Source of the DNA: Solilutibacter silvestris
Lineage (GTDB): Bacteria; Pseudomonadota; Gammaproteobacteria; Xanthomonadales; Xanthomonadaceae
Assembly (NCBI RefSeq): GCF_002895945.1
Contig: NZ_NPZB01000001.1
Span: 883,501 to 947,500, forward strand
DNA: 64,000 nucleotides
Reading direction: 5' to 3'
Shown here piece after piece: positions 8,322 to 16,658 of this stretch. The position numbers and the translations under genes are program-made. Each line of letters begins with the position of its first letter. Positions within the stretch are counted from its first letter, which is position 1. Below the pieces are notes generated by a model. The model did not search any database. It was not told the origin of the DNA and saw only the letters and a list, made by a program, of their open reading frames with translations.

Positions 8322-9061
8322 ACGGCTGGCTGTTCGATCTCGGCAACACGCGGTTGAAATGTGCGCGACTGGACGACGCTGGCGATGCCGCCGGAACCGT
8401 CCTGGCCTTGCCGCATGAAGCGGAAGCGCTGGCGTTGCCGGACGACGTGCAGGGCGAGGTCGCGCTGGTGTCGTCGGTGGCGCCGGAGGCGGCGCGCGTG
8501 GCCTTGCTGCAGTGCTTGTCGCAACGCTTCCGCCGCATCCATCTCGCGCGAACGCTGCCGCATTGCGGTGCGCTGACGATTGCCTATCCGCTGCCCGAGC
8601 GCCTGGGCGTCGATCGCTTCCTGTCGCTGTTGGCGATCGCGGATGATCGTCGCGACACCTTGCTGGTTGGCGTCGGCACCGCGCTCACCATCGACTTGTT
8701 GCGCGCCGATGGCCAGCATCTTGGCGGGCGCATCGCGCCATCGCCGACCTTGATGCGCGAGATGCTGGCGGAACGTTCGGCGGCATTGCCGGCGGCGGGC
8801 GGTCGCTACGTCGAATTCGCCGACGACACCAGCGACGCGCTCGCCTCCGGTTGCGATGGCGCGGCGTTGGCGTTGATCGAGCGCAGCATGGGCGAAGCCG
8901 CGACGCAACTCGGCCACGCGCCGCGATTGCTGGTGCATGGTGGCGGCGTGGCTGCGTTGTTGCCGATGTTGAACACCAGTGAACCAGCGAATACCGAACC
9001 ACGCACGGATCTGGTGCTGCGCGGCCTCGCGCATTGGGCGCGCTGGGCCGGCGTTGCATAA
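8318..9061 (+). CDS. coaX: Type III pantothenate kinase
   Basis: A 247-residue enzyme that phosphorylates pantothenate in the first step of coenzyme A synthesis. LFDLGNTRLKCA (residues 5-16) is the ASKHA-fold phosphate-1 motif, LGVDRFLSLLA is the conserved Asp-Arg block and VGVGTALTIDLL is the phosphate-2 motif. The overlap with birA and the following SPOR gene form a known gammaproteobacterial arrangement. Confidence 0.92.
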   Translation: MNGWLFDLGNTRLKCARLDDAGDAAGTVLALPHEAEALALPDDVQGEVALVSSVAPEAARVALLQCLSQRFRRIHLARTLPHCGALTIAYPLPERLGVDRFLSLLAIADDRRDTLLVGVGTALTIDLLRADGQHLGGRIAPSPTLMREMLAERSAALPAAGGRYVEFADDTSDALASGCDGAALALIERSMGEAATQLGHAPRLLVHGGGVAALLPMLNTSEPANTEPRTDLVLRGLAHWARWAGVA

Positions 9062-9068
9062 TCACGCC

Positions 9069-9707
9069 ATGATTGCCCGTCTTTTGCTCGTTGTCCTCGT
9101 CATCCTCAACCTCAGCGCCGCGGCGTGGTGGCTGTTCCATCGCGATACTGCGATGGCAACGACGGTGGGCGCCAATGCCGTTCCGGCGCTGCAGCTGGCC
9201 GATGCCGCGCATGCGCCGACTGCGACCACTACACAAGCTGCGACGATCCCGGCCGACGCGGTCTGCGCCAGTTTCGGGCCGTTCGCCGATGCCACATCGG
9301 CCGAGCAGGCGCGCCAGCAGTTGCGCGCGCAGGCGATCCGCGTCGATGCGCGCCAAGTGGCGCAGTCGGGGCGCGGCTACGACGTCATCCTTCCGCCCGA
9401 ACAAGACGCGGCGGGTGCCGCGTTGCTGGACAAGCTCAAGGCCGCCGGCATCAAGGACATGTTCGTGATTCGCGATGGGGCGGATGCCAATGGCGTCGCG
9501 CTGGGCCATTTCGGATCGCCGGATGGCGCGCAGCGGCGTGTCGCCGAGTTGCAGGGCAAGGACTTCCAGCCGCATGTCCGTCCGGGCGGGCAGGCGCTGT
9601 TCTGGCTCGATGTCGCGGCGGCGGCCGGATTCGATCCGGCGCAGGTTCGCGACGCCGTGCATGCAACGCATGGCGAACGCGTGGCCTGCCCGGCCACATC
9701 GGGCTAA
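9069..9707 (+). CDS. SPOR-domain membrane-anchored protein
   Basis: A 212-residue protein with an N-terminal transmembrane anchor (IARLLLVVLVILNLSAAAWWLF), an Ala/Thr-rich linker and a C-terminal SPOR-like repeat domain (CASFGPFADATSAEQARQQL and LGHFGSPDGAQRRVAELQ). SPOR domains bind denuded septal peptidoglycan, so a cell-division-associated periplasmic role is likely. It begins 7 bp after coaX and completes the birA-coaX-SPOR operon. ATG 9069 places the anchor at the very start. Confidence 0.82.
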   Translation: MIARLLLVVLVILNLSAAAWWLFHRDTAMATTVGANAVPALQLADAAHAPTATTTQAATIPADAVCASFGPFADATSAEQARQQLRAQAIRVDARQVAQSGRGYDVILPPEQDAAGAALLDKLKAAGIKDMFVIRDGADANGVALGHFGSPDGAQRRVAELQGKDFQPHVRPGGQALFWLDVAAAAGFDPAQVRDAVHATHGERVACPATSG

Positions 9708-9720
9708 AATCCCCGGATTC

Positions 9721-9796
9721 GCCGCTTTAGCTCAGTTGGTAGAGCAACCGCCTTGTAAGCGGTAGGTCCACAGTTCGAGTCTGTGATGCGGCACCA
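9721..9796 (+). tRNA. tRNA-Thr (TGT)
   Basis: The 76-nt sequence folds as a cloverleaf with the D-arm AGCTCAGTTGGTAGAGC, an anticodon stem-loop displaying TGT, the T-loop TTCGAGT and an encoded CCA end. It reads threonine ACA codons. The acceptor stem has one U-U mismatch at position 6:67; the other six pairs are normal. Confidence 0.95.
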
Positions 9797-9818
9797 TTTC
9801 AATGCGTCCTCGGGCGAT

Positions 9819-10985
9819 TCAGCCGAGGATCGCGTGCGGCAGGAAGCGCGCGCTGTCGGTGGTGATCAGCGAGGCGTCCTCGCGGATGCCCATGCCGACC
9901 GCCTCGTCACCCACCACCCAGCTGCCGATCACCGGATAGCGACCGTCGAACGTTGGCAACGGCTGCACGCGTTGCAGCACCGCCAGGCTGGTGTCGTAGG
10001 GGCCGGACGTGCCGATGGTCGTGCCGCCGTCCAGCGCCAAGGTGATATTGGCGCCTTCGCGTGAATGGATCGGCTTCAGTGCCCAACCCGTTGCCGGCGT
10101 CTGCCCGCGTTCGGCGAAGCGCGTTTCCAGCAGATTGGGGTGTCCGGGATGGCGTTCCCACAGCAGCGCGAGAATGCCCTTGTTGCTGAGCACGGATTTC
10201 CATGGCGGCTCGATCAGTTGCATCGTATTCGCCGCGAGTTTCGGACCGAAGGCATCGCGAAACATGTCTTCGAGCGGGTAGAGCTTGAACAAGGTGCGGA
10301 TCACTCGGTCGTCGAGATCGGTGAACCAGCCATCGGCGCTGATGCCGATGTCCTCGATCGCCAGGCCAATCGTTTCGATGCCGCTCTGGTGCGCGCATTC
10401 CTGCAGATAGGCGATCGTGGTCTGGTCTTCGCGCGACGATTGCGTCGCCGCGAAATGAATGCACGATGCAACCTTGCCCTCCGCGAGCAATGCAGCGAAG
10501 CGCTCCTGCAGTGCTTCCTGGATGCGGTTGTACTGATCGGCGCCGTTCGGCAAACGGCCATCGCGGACCTGGTCTTCCAGCCAGTTCCACTGGAAGAATC
10601 CGGCTTCGAACAGGCTGGTCGGGGTGTCGTAGTTCAGTTCGTAGAGTTTCGCGGCACCGTTGCCGTCGTAGGCGAGGTCCATGCGTCCGTACAGGTGGGG
10701 ATCACGACGACGCCACGATTGCGCAACCGTGTCCCAGAAGCCCGGGGCGATGCCGAGCTTCGCCATCAGTTCACCGGAATTTGCCACGTCGCCGACCAGT
10801 GCCATCGCCATCTCGTGCAGTTCCTGCGTCGGCGCTTCGATGTCGCGTTCGATTTCGTCGAGCGTGAACGTGTAGCAGGCGCTTTCGTCCCAATAGGGTT
10901 CGCCGTCGATGGTGTGGAAATCGAAGCCCTGCGCTTCGGCCTGTTCGCGCCAGTCGGCACGTTCGTCAATGCGGAGACGCTGCAT
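9819..10985 (-). CDS. Glutathionylspermidine synthase-like ATP-grasp protein (YgiC/YjfC family)
   Basis: A 388-residue member of the family related to the synthetase domain of glutathionylspermidine synthetase. It has the family blocks RMDLAYDGNGAAKLYELNYD, TPTSLFEAGFFQW, WKSVLSNKGILALLWE and ALKPIHSREGANI. The family ligates a peptide or polyamine-like partner with ATP, but YgiC-type proteins lack the amidase domain and their substrate is not settled. It starts 3 bp after a DUF1190 lipoprotein gene, the same order as E. coli ygiB-ygiC, so the two very likely act together at the cell envelope. Confidence 0.88.
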   Translation of the reverse strand: MQRLRIDERADWREQAEAQGFDFHTIDGEPYWDESACYTFTLDEIERDIEAPTQELHEMAMALVGDVANSGELMAKLGIAPGFWDTVAQSWRRRDPHLYGRMDLAYDGNGAAKLYELNYDTPTSLFEAGFFQWNWLEDQVRDGRLPNGADQYNRIQEALQERFAALLAEGKVASCIHFAATQSSREDQTTIAYLQECAHQSGIETIGLAIEDIGISADGWFTDLDDRVIRTLFKLYPLEDMFRDAFGPKLAANTMQLIEPPWKSVLSNKGILALLWERHPGHPNLLETRFAERGQTPATGWALKPIHSREGANITLALDGGTTIGTSGPYDTSLAVLQRVQPLPTFDGRYPVIGSWVVGDEAVGMGIREDASLITTDSARFLPHAILG

Positions 10986-10988
10986 CCC

Positions 10989-11567
10989 TCATTCGCCCGA
11001 GCCGTGGCCGGCGCCGGTCTCACCGAATCCGCCGCGGCTCATGGTCGCTGCCCGCGCGGGCACGCTGGTGCCGCTGCGTGCGCCGAAGGATTCGCCGCTG
11101 GCGGAAGTGAATTCGCTGCTCGACGTGCGTTGATATAGGGGCGTCGAGGTGAAGAACCGCCCGCCGCCCGAACCGCCGCAACCGGGCTGGTTCGGAGCGC
11201 TGGCGCAGCCGGCAGGCGCTGCCACGCCGCCATTCCGATTCAGCAGATAACCGGCGGCGAAGCCCATCATCATCGGCGCCCAGCTGGAGTGGCCACCGCC
11301 GTCCATGCGTTGCGCGCAATTGCTGAATTGCGCGTTGCAGGCATCCTGCGAGGCAAAGGCCGGCGCATTGCGATCGTGTTCGGCTTTCGCCTTGTTGTAG
11401 GCGGTTTCGCATTCGGCATGCGTCGCCCAACCCGATGCTTCGCATTGCGCCACCGATTGCATCACCGCATCGCGCGGGGTCTGTTGCGGCTGCGAGTCGG
11501 AACAGGCGACGAGTGCCATCGGCAACGCGGCCATCAGGCTGAGGGAGACTTTCCGGGAGCGCTTCAT
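10989..11567 (-). CDS. DUF1190 lipoprotein (YgiB-like)
   Basis: A 192-residue protein with a lipoprotein signal peptide (MALVAC lipobox, Cys22). The family core contains DAVMQSVAQCEA, THAECETAYNKA and SQDACNAQFSNCA, with several paired cysteines, followed by a Gly/Ser-rich tail ending in GFGETGAGHGSGE. The ATG at 11565-11567 gives an ideal lipoprotein signal; longer frames upstream are spurious. It is coupled to the YgiC-like gene downstream. Confidence 0.82.
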   Translation of the reverse strand: MKRSRKVSLSLMAALPMALVACSDSQPQQTPRDAVMQSVAQCEASGWATHAECETAYNKAKAEHDRNAPAFASQDACNAQFSNCAQRMDGGGHSSWAPMMMGFAAGYLLNRNGGVAAPAGCASAPNQPGCGGSGGGRFFTSTPLYQRTSSSEFTSASGESFGARSGTSVPARAATMSRGGFGETGAGHGSGE

Positions 11568-11706
11568 TCGCGGGCGATGGTGTGGGTGGAAGGAGCTGAT
11601 GGTCGACCGATTCCGGTGACGGGCGCAAGTGGCCAGCGCCATGGCGGAGGGGCGTGATGGTCGCGGCGTTAGAATGCCCGTTGTTATCCGAGGCTCCCCA
11701 CCCACC

Positions 11707-12630
11707 ATGGCCATGCACCCCAGACCCGCTTCCGTGTACGGCCTGCCCACCGACATCGGCGCCGCGCACCGTGGTGCGTCGATGGGCCCGGAAGCGCTGC
11801 GGGTCGCGCGCCTGGTCGAAGCGATCGCCAAACGCGGCGTCGACATCCGTGACGAAGGCAACCTCGGTGGCCCGCGCAATCCGTTGTCGAAGCCGGTCGA
11901 CGGCTATCGCCATCTCGACGAAGTGGTGGCATGGAACCGCGCGGCGATGTCGATGTCGGCGCGCATCCTCGGCGAAGGGCGGATGCCGATCATGCTCGGC
12001 GGCGATCACTGCCTGGCGATGGGATCGATCACCGCGGTCGCCGATCATTGCCGCGCCATCGGCAAGAAACTGCGCGTGTTGTGGCTGGATGCGCACGCCG
12101 ACTTCAATACCCGCGACATCACCCCGAGCGGCAACCTGCACGGCATGCCAGTCGCCTGCCTGTGCGGACTCGGGCCGAAGGAACTGGTCGGCTTGGGCAA
12201 GCATGCGCCAGCATTGCGGCCCGACCAGATTCGCCAGATCGGCATCCGTTCGGTCGATGCCGGCGAGAAACGCCTGGTGCGCGAATACGAGATCGACATC
12301 TACGACATGCGCTACATCGACGAGATCGGCATGCGTCGGGTGATGGAAGAAGTGCTGGACGGCGTCGATGCCGACACCCATCTGCATGTCAGCTTCGATG
12401 TCGACATGCTCGATCCGGGCATCGCACCGGGCACCGGCACGCGCGTGCCCGGAGGCGTCAACTATCGCGAAGCGCAGTTGATGATGGAGATGATCGCCGA
12501 TACCGGCGCTATGGGATCGCTCGACCTGGTTGAAGTGAATCCGGCGCTCGACAAGCGCAACGCCACCGCGAAACTCGCGGTCGACCTGGTGGAAAGCCTG
12601 TTCGGAAAATCGACCTTGATGCGCGATTAG
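11707..12630 (+). CDS. rocF: Arginase
   Basis: A 307-residue manganese hydrolase that converts arginine to ornithine and urea. The three metal-binding signatures are clear: GGDHCLAMGS, WLDAHADFNT and SFDVDMLDPGIAPG. The N-terminus (YGLPTDIGAAHRGASMGP) is that of arginase rather than agmatinase. Either ATG 11707 or 11713 could start it. It is divergent from the DUF1190 gene. Confidence 0.9.
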   Translation: MAMHPRPASVYGLPTDIGAAHRGASMGPEALRVARLVEAIAKRGVDIRDEGNLGGPRNPLSKPVDGYRHLDEVVAWNRAAMSMSARILGEGRMPIMLGGDHCLAMGSITAVADHCRAIGKKLRVLWLDAHADFNTRDITPSGNLHGMPVACLCGLGPKELVGLGKHAPALRPDQIRQIGIRSVDAGEKRLVREYEIDIYDMRYIDEIGMRRVMEEVLDGVDADTHLHVSFDVDMLDPGIAPGTGTRVPGGVNYREAQLMMEMIADTGAMGSLDLVEVNPALDKRNATAKLAVDLVESLFGKSTLMRD

Positions 12631-12783
12631 CGATCAAGGAAACCAGGAACGACATGCGTGACTAACGCGTGATTGATGCGTGAATGCGCCTGACCGATTC
12701 AGGCATGAAAGCGCGCGCTGAACGGCTTCGCCTGTTCACCTAATGCAATGCGCGATGCATACGTTTTTGCAACGTGCTGCTCA

Positions 12784-12797
12784 CCATTTGCAAATGG
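12784..12797. promoter_or_regulatory. Perfect 14-bp palindrome upstream of csbD
   Basis: CCATTTGCAAATGG is a perfect 7+7 palindrome 64 bp before the csbD start, inside the 231-bp gap after arginase. A regulator site is plausible but the protein is unknown. I see nothing else gene-like in this gap. Confidence 0.35.
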
Positions 12798-12861
12798 AAT
12801 GACGCGGAGAATCATCCCTGCGATCGACGTGATCGCGCCGACGCAATGTCAGGAGCACGCA

Positions 12862-13062
12862 ATGAACAAAGACATCATTTCCGGCAAATGGGAACAGGTC
12901 AAGGGCGCCGCACAGGCCAAGTGGGGCAAGCTCACCAACGATGATCTCGATATCGCGCAAGGCGATGCCAAGTATCTGGCCGGACGACTTCAGGAACGCT
13001 ATGGCATGGAAGAGAACCAGGCCAAGCGCGAAGTCGACGAATTCCAGAAGACCATCCAGTAA
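12862..13062 (+). CDS. CsbD-like general stress protein
   Basis: A 66-residue hydrophilic protein. The opening MNKDIISGKWEQVKGAAQAK and the GDAKYLAGRLQERYG repeat-like segment are the CsbD signature (compare E. coli YjbJ). These small proteins accumulate in stress or stationary phase and have no known enzymatic role. An AGGAG ribosome site lies 7 bp before the ATG. Confidence 0.9.
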   Translation: MNKDIISGKWEQVKGAAQAKWGKLTNDDLDIAQGDAKYLAGRLQERYGMEENQAKREVDEFQKTIQ

Positions 13063-13081
13063 TCGTCAACAGCAAGCGCCA

Positions 13082-13891
13082 TCAATCATTCCTCGGCGGA
13101 TCGGGCACGAACCCGCCGGGGAACGGTTGGGGGCGGCGATTGATCGGTGCGCGCCATGTCGGAATCACGCCGATGCGGCGCAATGCGGCGATATCGTTGT
13201 AACGCACGCTCACCACCTCGGTCGGGCGATTGCTGGCGCGACGGAACGTGGTGCTGTCGACCGGCGACCATTGCGAATCGCCATGGCCAGTGCCGATGCG
13301 CTGCGGCACCGCGCTACGCGATTCCGCCATGGGTGCAGCGGCATCGGAAGAGGACATCTCGCCACGCGCTTTCGCGGCGTTGTCATATGGGCGCGGCATG
13401 GGCAAGGTAATCGGCGGCGGCAGCGGACGCACATGGCGCTCGCGGAACACCGCCGCACCAATCACGCCGATATTGTCGGGACGCCCGGTGCGCGCGGCGT
13501 AACTGTCGCCGACATCGGTGAAGACGAATTGCGCGACACGTTGCATCGACTTGCGCCAACCGTCGATCTCGGCGCTCTGGCCCGGTTCCAGCACGTAACC
13601 GGATTGCTCCGTCGTCGCGGTCTGGCCGCTGATCGCGTTGACGCCATCCACCGACAGCACCACCAGCAGGCGTTCGCCGGAGGTGTTGGTCAAGCGCACC
13701 GAATAACGATGGCCGGGCGTTCCGGGCACCCAGGTGTCGCCGCGATGGCGGTATTCCGGCAGTGTCGAGCCGCTGTCGCGATCGGTGACGGACAGGTCGA
13801 TCCAGTCGCCGGCATGGGCGACGCTCGGGGTAAAAGCCAGCGGGACGAGTGCGAGCAGGCAGGCGCAGGACAACGGGACGAGGCGGGGCAT
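13082..13891 (-). CDS. Secreted protein of unknown function
   Basis: A 269-residue protein with a Sec signal peptide (CACLLALVPLAFTPSVAHA|GD). The mature N-terminal half looks like a beta-sandwich (HRYSVRLTNTSGERLLVVLSVDG, then GYVLEPGQSAEIDGWRK), and VAQFVFTDVGDSYAARTG follows. The C-terminal third is Pro/Arg-rich and probably disordered. No enzyme motif is visible and the family is not recognised by name. ATG 13891 was chosen because it gives the signal peptide. It is divergent from trpS. Confidence 0.75.
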   Translation of the reverse strand: MPRLVPLSCACLLALVPLAFTPSVAHAGDWIDLSVTDRDSGSTLPEYRHRGDTWVPGTPGHRYSVRLTNTSGERLLVVLSVDGVNAISGQTATTEQSGYVLEPGQSAEIDGWRKSMQRVAQFVFTDVGDSYAARTGRPDNIGVIGAAVFRERHVRPLPPPITLPMPRPYDNAAKARGEMSSSDAAAPMAESRSAVPQRIGTGHGDSQWSPVDSTTFRRASNRPTEVVSVRYNDIAALRRIGVIPTWRAPINRRPQPFPGGFVPDPPRND

Positions 13892-14000
13892 GTCGATCTC
13901 CGTGCGGTGGGTGTTGTGGTTTCCAACGCGCCGCCACCGGGAATGGGGTTGGCCGCTACACTGGCGGATCACGATTTGCCATTCGATTCGCCATTCGTTC

Positions 14001-15317
14001 ATGGACAAGCGCAAAACCCGCATCCTCACCGGCATCACCACGTCCGGCACGCCGCACCTCGGCAACTATGTCGGCGCGATCCGTCCGGCGATCGCCGCCA
14101 GTCGTGCCGACAGCGCCGAGAGTTTCTATTTCCTCGCCGACCTGCACAGCCTGATCAAGGCGCAGGATCCGGCGCGCACCCAGCGTTCGACCCTGGAGAT
14201 CGCGGCGAGCTGGCTGGCCTGCGGGCTCGATCCGCAGCGCGTGTGGTTTTATCGCCAGAGCGACATTCCCGAGATCAGCGAACTCACCTGGTTCCTCACT
14301 TGCGTCGCCGGCAAGGGCATCCTCAACCGCGCACACGCCTACAAGGCCGCGGTCGACAAGAATCGCGCCGATGGCGAAGACGACGATGCTGGCATCACTG
14401 CGGGCCTCTTCATGTACCCGGTGTTGATGGCTGCCGACATCCTGATCTTCAACGCCAACCGGGTGCCGGTCGGGCGCGACCAGATCCAGCACATCGAGAT
14501 GGCGCGCGATTTCGGCCAGCGCTTCAACCACATCTACGGACACGAATACTTCGCGTTGCCGGAAGCGCTGGTGGACGATGACGCCGCCACGCTCTCCGGC
14601 CTCGACGGCCGCAAGATGAGCAAGAGCTACAACAACACCATCCCGTTGTTCGCGCCGCGCGAGCAGTTGAAGAAGCTGGTGTTCTCGATGCTCACCGATT
14701 CGCGCGCGCCGGGAGAAGCCAAGGACAGGGAAGGGTCGCCGCTGTTCCAGCTCTACAAGGTGTTCGCCAGCACCGAGGAAACCGCCGCATTCGCACAGGC
14801 CTATGCCGACGGCATCGGCTGGGGCGATGCCAAACAGCGCGTATTCGAAGTGGTGGATCGCGAGATCGCGCCGTTGCGCGAATGCTACGACGACTTGATG
14901 ACGCGCCCGCAGGAGATCGAGGCGATCCTGCGCGATGGCGCCAGGCGCCTGCGCGAACGCTACGCGATGCCGTTCATCGCCGAATTGCGCGAAGCGGTCG
15001 GCCTGCGTGATCTTTCCAGCGCCAATGTCGCGGTGGAAGCGAAGCCGGAAGGTGCGGCGACCGATGCACCGGTGCCGACCTTCAAGCAATACCGTGAAGC
15101 CGACGGCAAGTTCTATTTCAAGTTGATGGAAGGCGATCGCCTGCTGCTGGTCAGCATCGGCTTCGATTCACCGCGCGATGCCGGCCAGCGCGTCGCCGCG
15201 ATGAAGGAAGGCGCGCTGGAAGGCGGTGAAGACTTCCGCCTCGCCGATGGCGTCAGCAGCGACGAGGTCAACGCTGCGCTGGCGAGATTCGTCGCCGCGC
15301 AGCTCGCGCAAGAGTGA
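14001..15317 (+). CDS. trpS: Tryptophan-tRNA ligase with C-terminal extension
   Basis: A 438-residue class Ic aminoacyl-tRNA synthetase that charges tRNA-Trp. The HIGH-type motif is TSGTPHLGNYVGA (near residue 14) and the KMSKS motif is GRKMSKSYNN. The usual bacterial TrpS is about 330-340 residues. This one has about 85 extra C-terminal residues (from about TDAPVPTFKQYREADGKFYF) that resemble a small alpha/beta domain of DUF1508 type. Long TrpS forms are known in xanthomonads. The frame converges on the E2 gene with a 3-bp gap. Confidence 0.93.
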   Translation: MDKRKTRILTGITTSGTPHLGNYVGAIRPAIAASRADSAESFYFLADLHSLIKAQDPARTQRSTLEIAASWLACGLDPQRVWFYRQSDIPEISELTWFLTCVAGKGILNRAHAYKAAVDKNRADGEDDDAGITAGLFMYPVLMAADILIFNANRVPVGRDQIQHIEMARDFGQRFNHIYGHEYFALPEALVDDDAATLSGLDGRKMSKSYNNTIPLFAPREQLKKLVFSMLTDSRAPGEAKDREGSPLFQLYKVFASTEETAAFAQAYADGIGWGDAKQRVFEVVDREIAPLRECYDDLMTRPQEIEAILRDGARRLRERYAMPFIAELREAVGLRDLSSANVAVEAKPEGAATDAPVPTFKQYREADGKFYFKLMEGDRLLLVSIGFDSPRDAGQRVAAMKEGALEGGEDFRLADGVSSDEVNAALARFVAAQLAQE

Positions 15318-15320
15318 TCC

Positions 15321-16649
15321 TTACTGCGGCGACGCCATGTCGTCGAGCAGCGCCTTGAGGAAACGCGCGGCCTCGCCACCGGTGGCGGCGCGATGGTCGA
15401 AGGTCAGCGAAATCGGGATGCGACGATGCACCTCTATCCCGCCCATCACCGCGACCACGTCGTGCGAGAGCTTGCCGGCGCCGACGATCGCCACGCATGG
15501 CGGCACCACTACCGGCGTCGCGTAACGACCGGCGAACATGCCGAAGTTCGACAACGAAATCGTGTAGCCGGACAGCTCGCTCGACGGGATCGAACGATCC
15601 TCGACCTGCGCGCGCAGGCGCTTGATCGCCGCACGCACGCCGTTGCCGTCGAGCATGTCGGCGTTGCGCAGTGCCGGGACGAACAGGCCGTCGTCGGTAT
15701 CGACTGCTATGCCGAGGTCGACCTGCGGGTGCATCGTGCGGGTGAGATTGGCGCCATCGAACCAGGCGTTGAGCGCCGGCACCGTCTTGCAGGCGCTGAC
15801 GATCGCACGCACCAGTCGCGAGGTGATGTCCTGCTTGCCGATCCAGGCGTGGAGGTCGGCGTCATCGACCAGTGTGGTCGGCACGACCTGCGCATGCGCA
15901 TCGGCCATGACGCGCGCCATGTTGCGACGCACGCCCTTCAACTGTTCCGGCTGGCCAGTGACGACGACGCCCGGCGGCTGCGTGCGCATCGGCTTGCCCG
16001 ATTGCGACAACGTGCTGCGTTGCTGCACGGGCGTCGACGCCGCCATCGGCGCATCGACCGCGCGTTGCGCCGCTGCCGCGCCCGGTTTCGCGGAGCCATC
16101 GGCTGCTGCACGCTTGACGTCATCCATGCCGACCACGCCGTCGGGACCGCTGGCGCGGACGCGGGCGATATCGACGCCGAGCTTGCGCGCCATCGCACGC
16201 ACCGCGGGCACTGCCTTGACGCCACCGACGCTCATCGCGGCTTCGGCATGCACGGAATCACCGACCTGCATCGCACCGACCACGGTGCCGGCGTCTTCGC
16301 TCTTTGCTGCAGCAGGCGCGGGTGCGGCGGCCGCAGCGGGAGCAGGCGCTGGTGCGCCGCCATGATGATGACCGGTGTCCTGGCCTTCTGCGCGCTGCGG
16401 TGCGTTCGGATCGATCTCGAACTCTGCGAGCATGTGGCCGGTGACGATCACGTCGCCTTCGCCGCCGGCGAGTTTCAGTATCTTGCCGCTGACCGGCGAG
16501 GGCACGTCGACCACCGCCTTCGCGGTTTCCATCGACACCAGGTTGTCGTCGAGGCGAATGCTGTCGCCTTCCTTGACGTACCACTTGACGATGGTGGCGT
16601 CGGGCAGGCCTTCGCCGAGGTCGGGGAGATTGAATGTCTTGTTGGCCAT
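15321..16649 (-). CDS. 2-oxoacid dehydrogenase E2 (dihydrolipoyl acyltransferase)
   Basis: A 442-residue E2. One lipoyl domain (residues 1-80) carries the lipoylated Lys44 in SMETAKAVVDVP. After an Ala/Pro-rich linker comes an E3/E1-binding domain (VRAMARKLGVDIARVRASG), a second linker, and a C-terminal catalytic domain of about 230 residues. The active-site motif reads DHRAATGG, so the catalytic His is present but the usual HxxxDG Asp is Thr. It transfers the acyl group from lipoamide to CoA. It is last in the E1 alpha-E1 beta-E2 operon. Branched-chain oxoacid or pyruvate are both possible substrates; no E3 gene is nearby. Confidence 0.88.
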   Translation of the reverse strand: MANKTFNLPDLGEGLPDATIVKWYVKEGDSIRLDDNLVSMETAKAVVDVPSPVSGKILKLAGGEGDVIVTGHMLAEFEIDPNAPQRAEGQDTGHHHGGAPAPAPAAAAAPAPAAAKSEDAGTVVGAMQVGDSVHAEAAMSVGGVKAVPAVRAMARKLGVDIARVRASGPDGVVGMDDVKRAAADGSAKPGAAAAQRAVDAPMAASTPVQQRSTLSQSGKPMRTQPPGVVVTGQPEQLKGVRRNMARVMADAHAQVVPTTLVDDADLHAWIGKQDITSRLVRAIVSACKTVPALNAWFDGANLTRTMHPQVDLGIAVDTDDGLFVPALRNADMLDGNGVRAAIKRLRAQVEDRSIPSSELSGYTISLSNFGMFAGRYATPVVVPPCVAIVGAGKLSHDVVAVMGGIEVHRRIPISLTFDHRAATGGEAARFLKALLDDMASPQ

Positions 16650-16658
16650 GTCGGTTCC

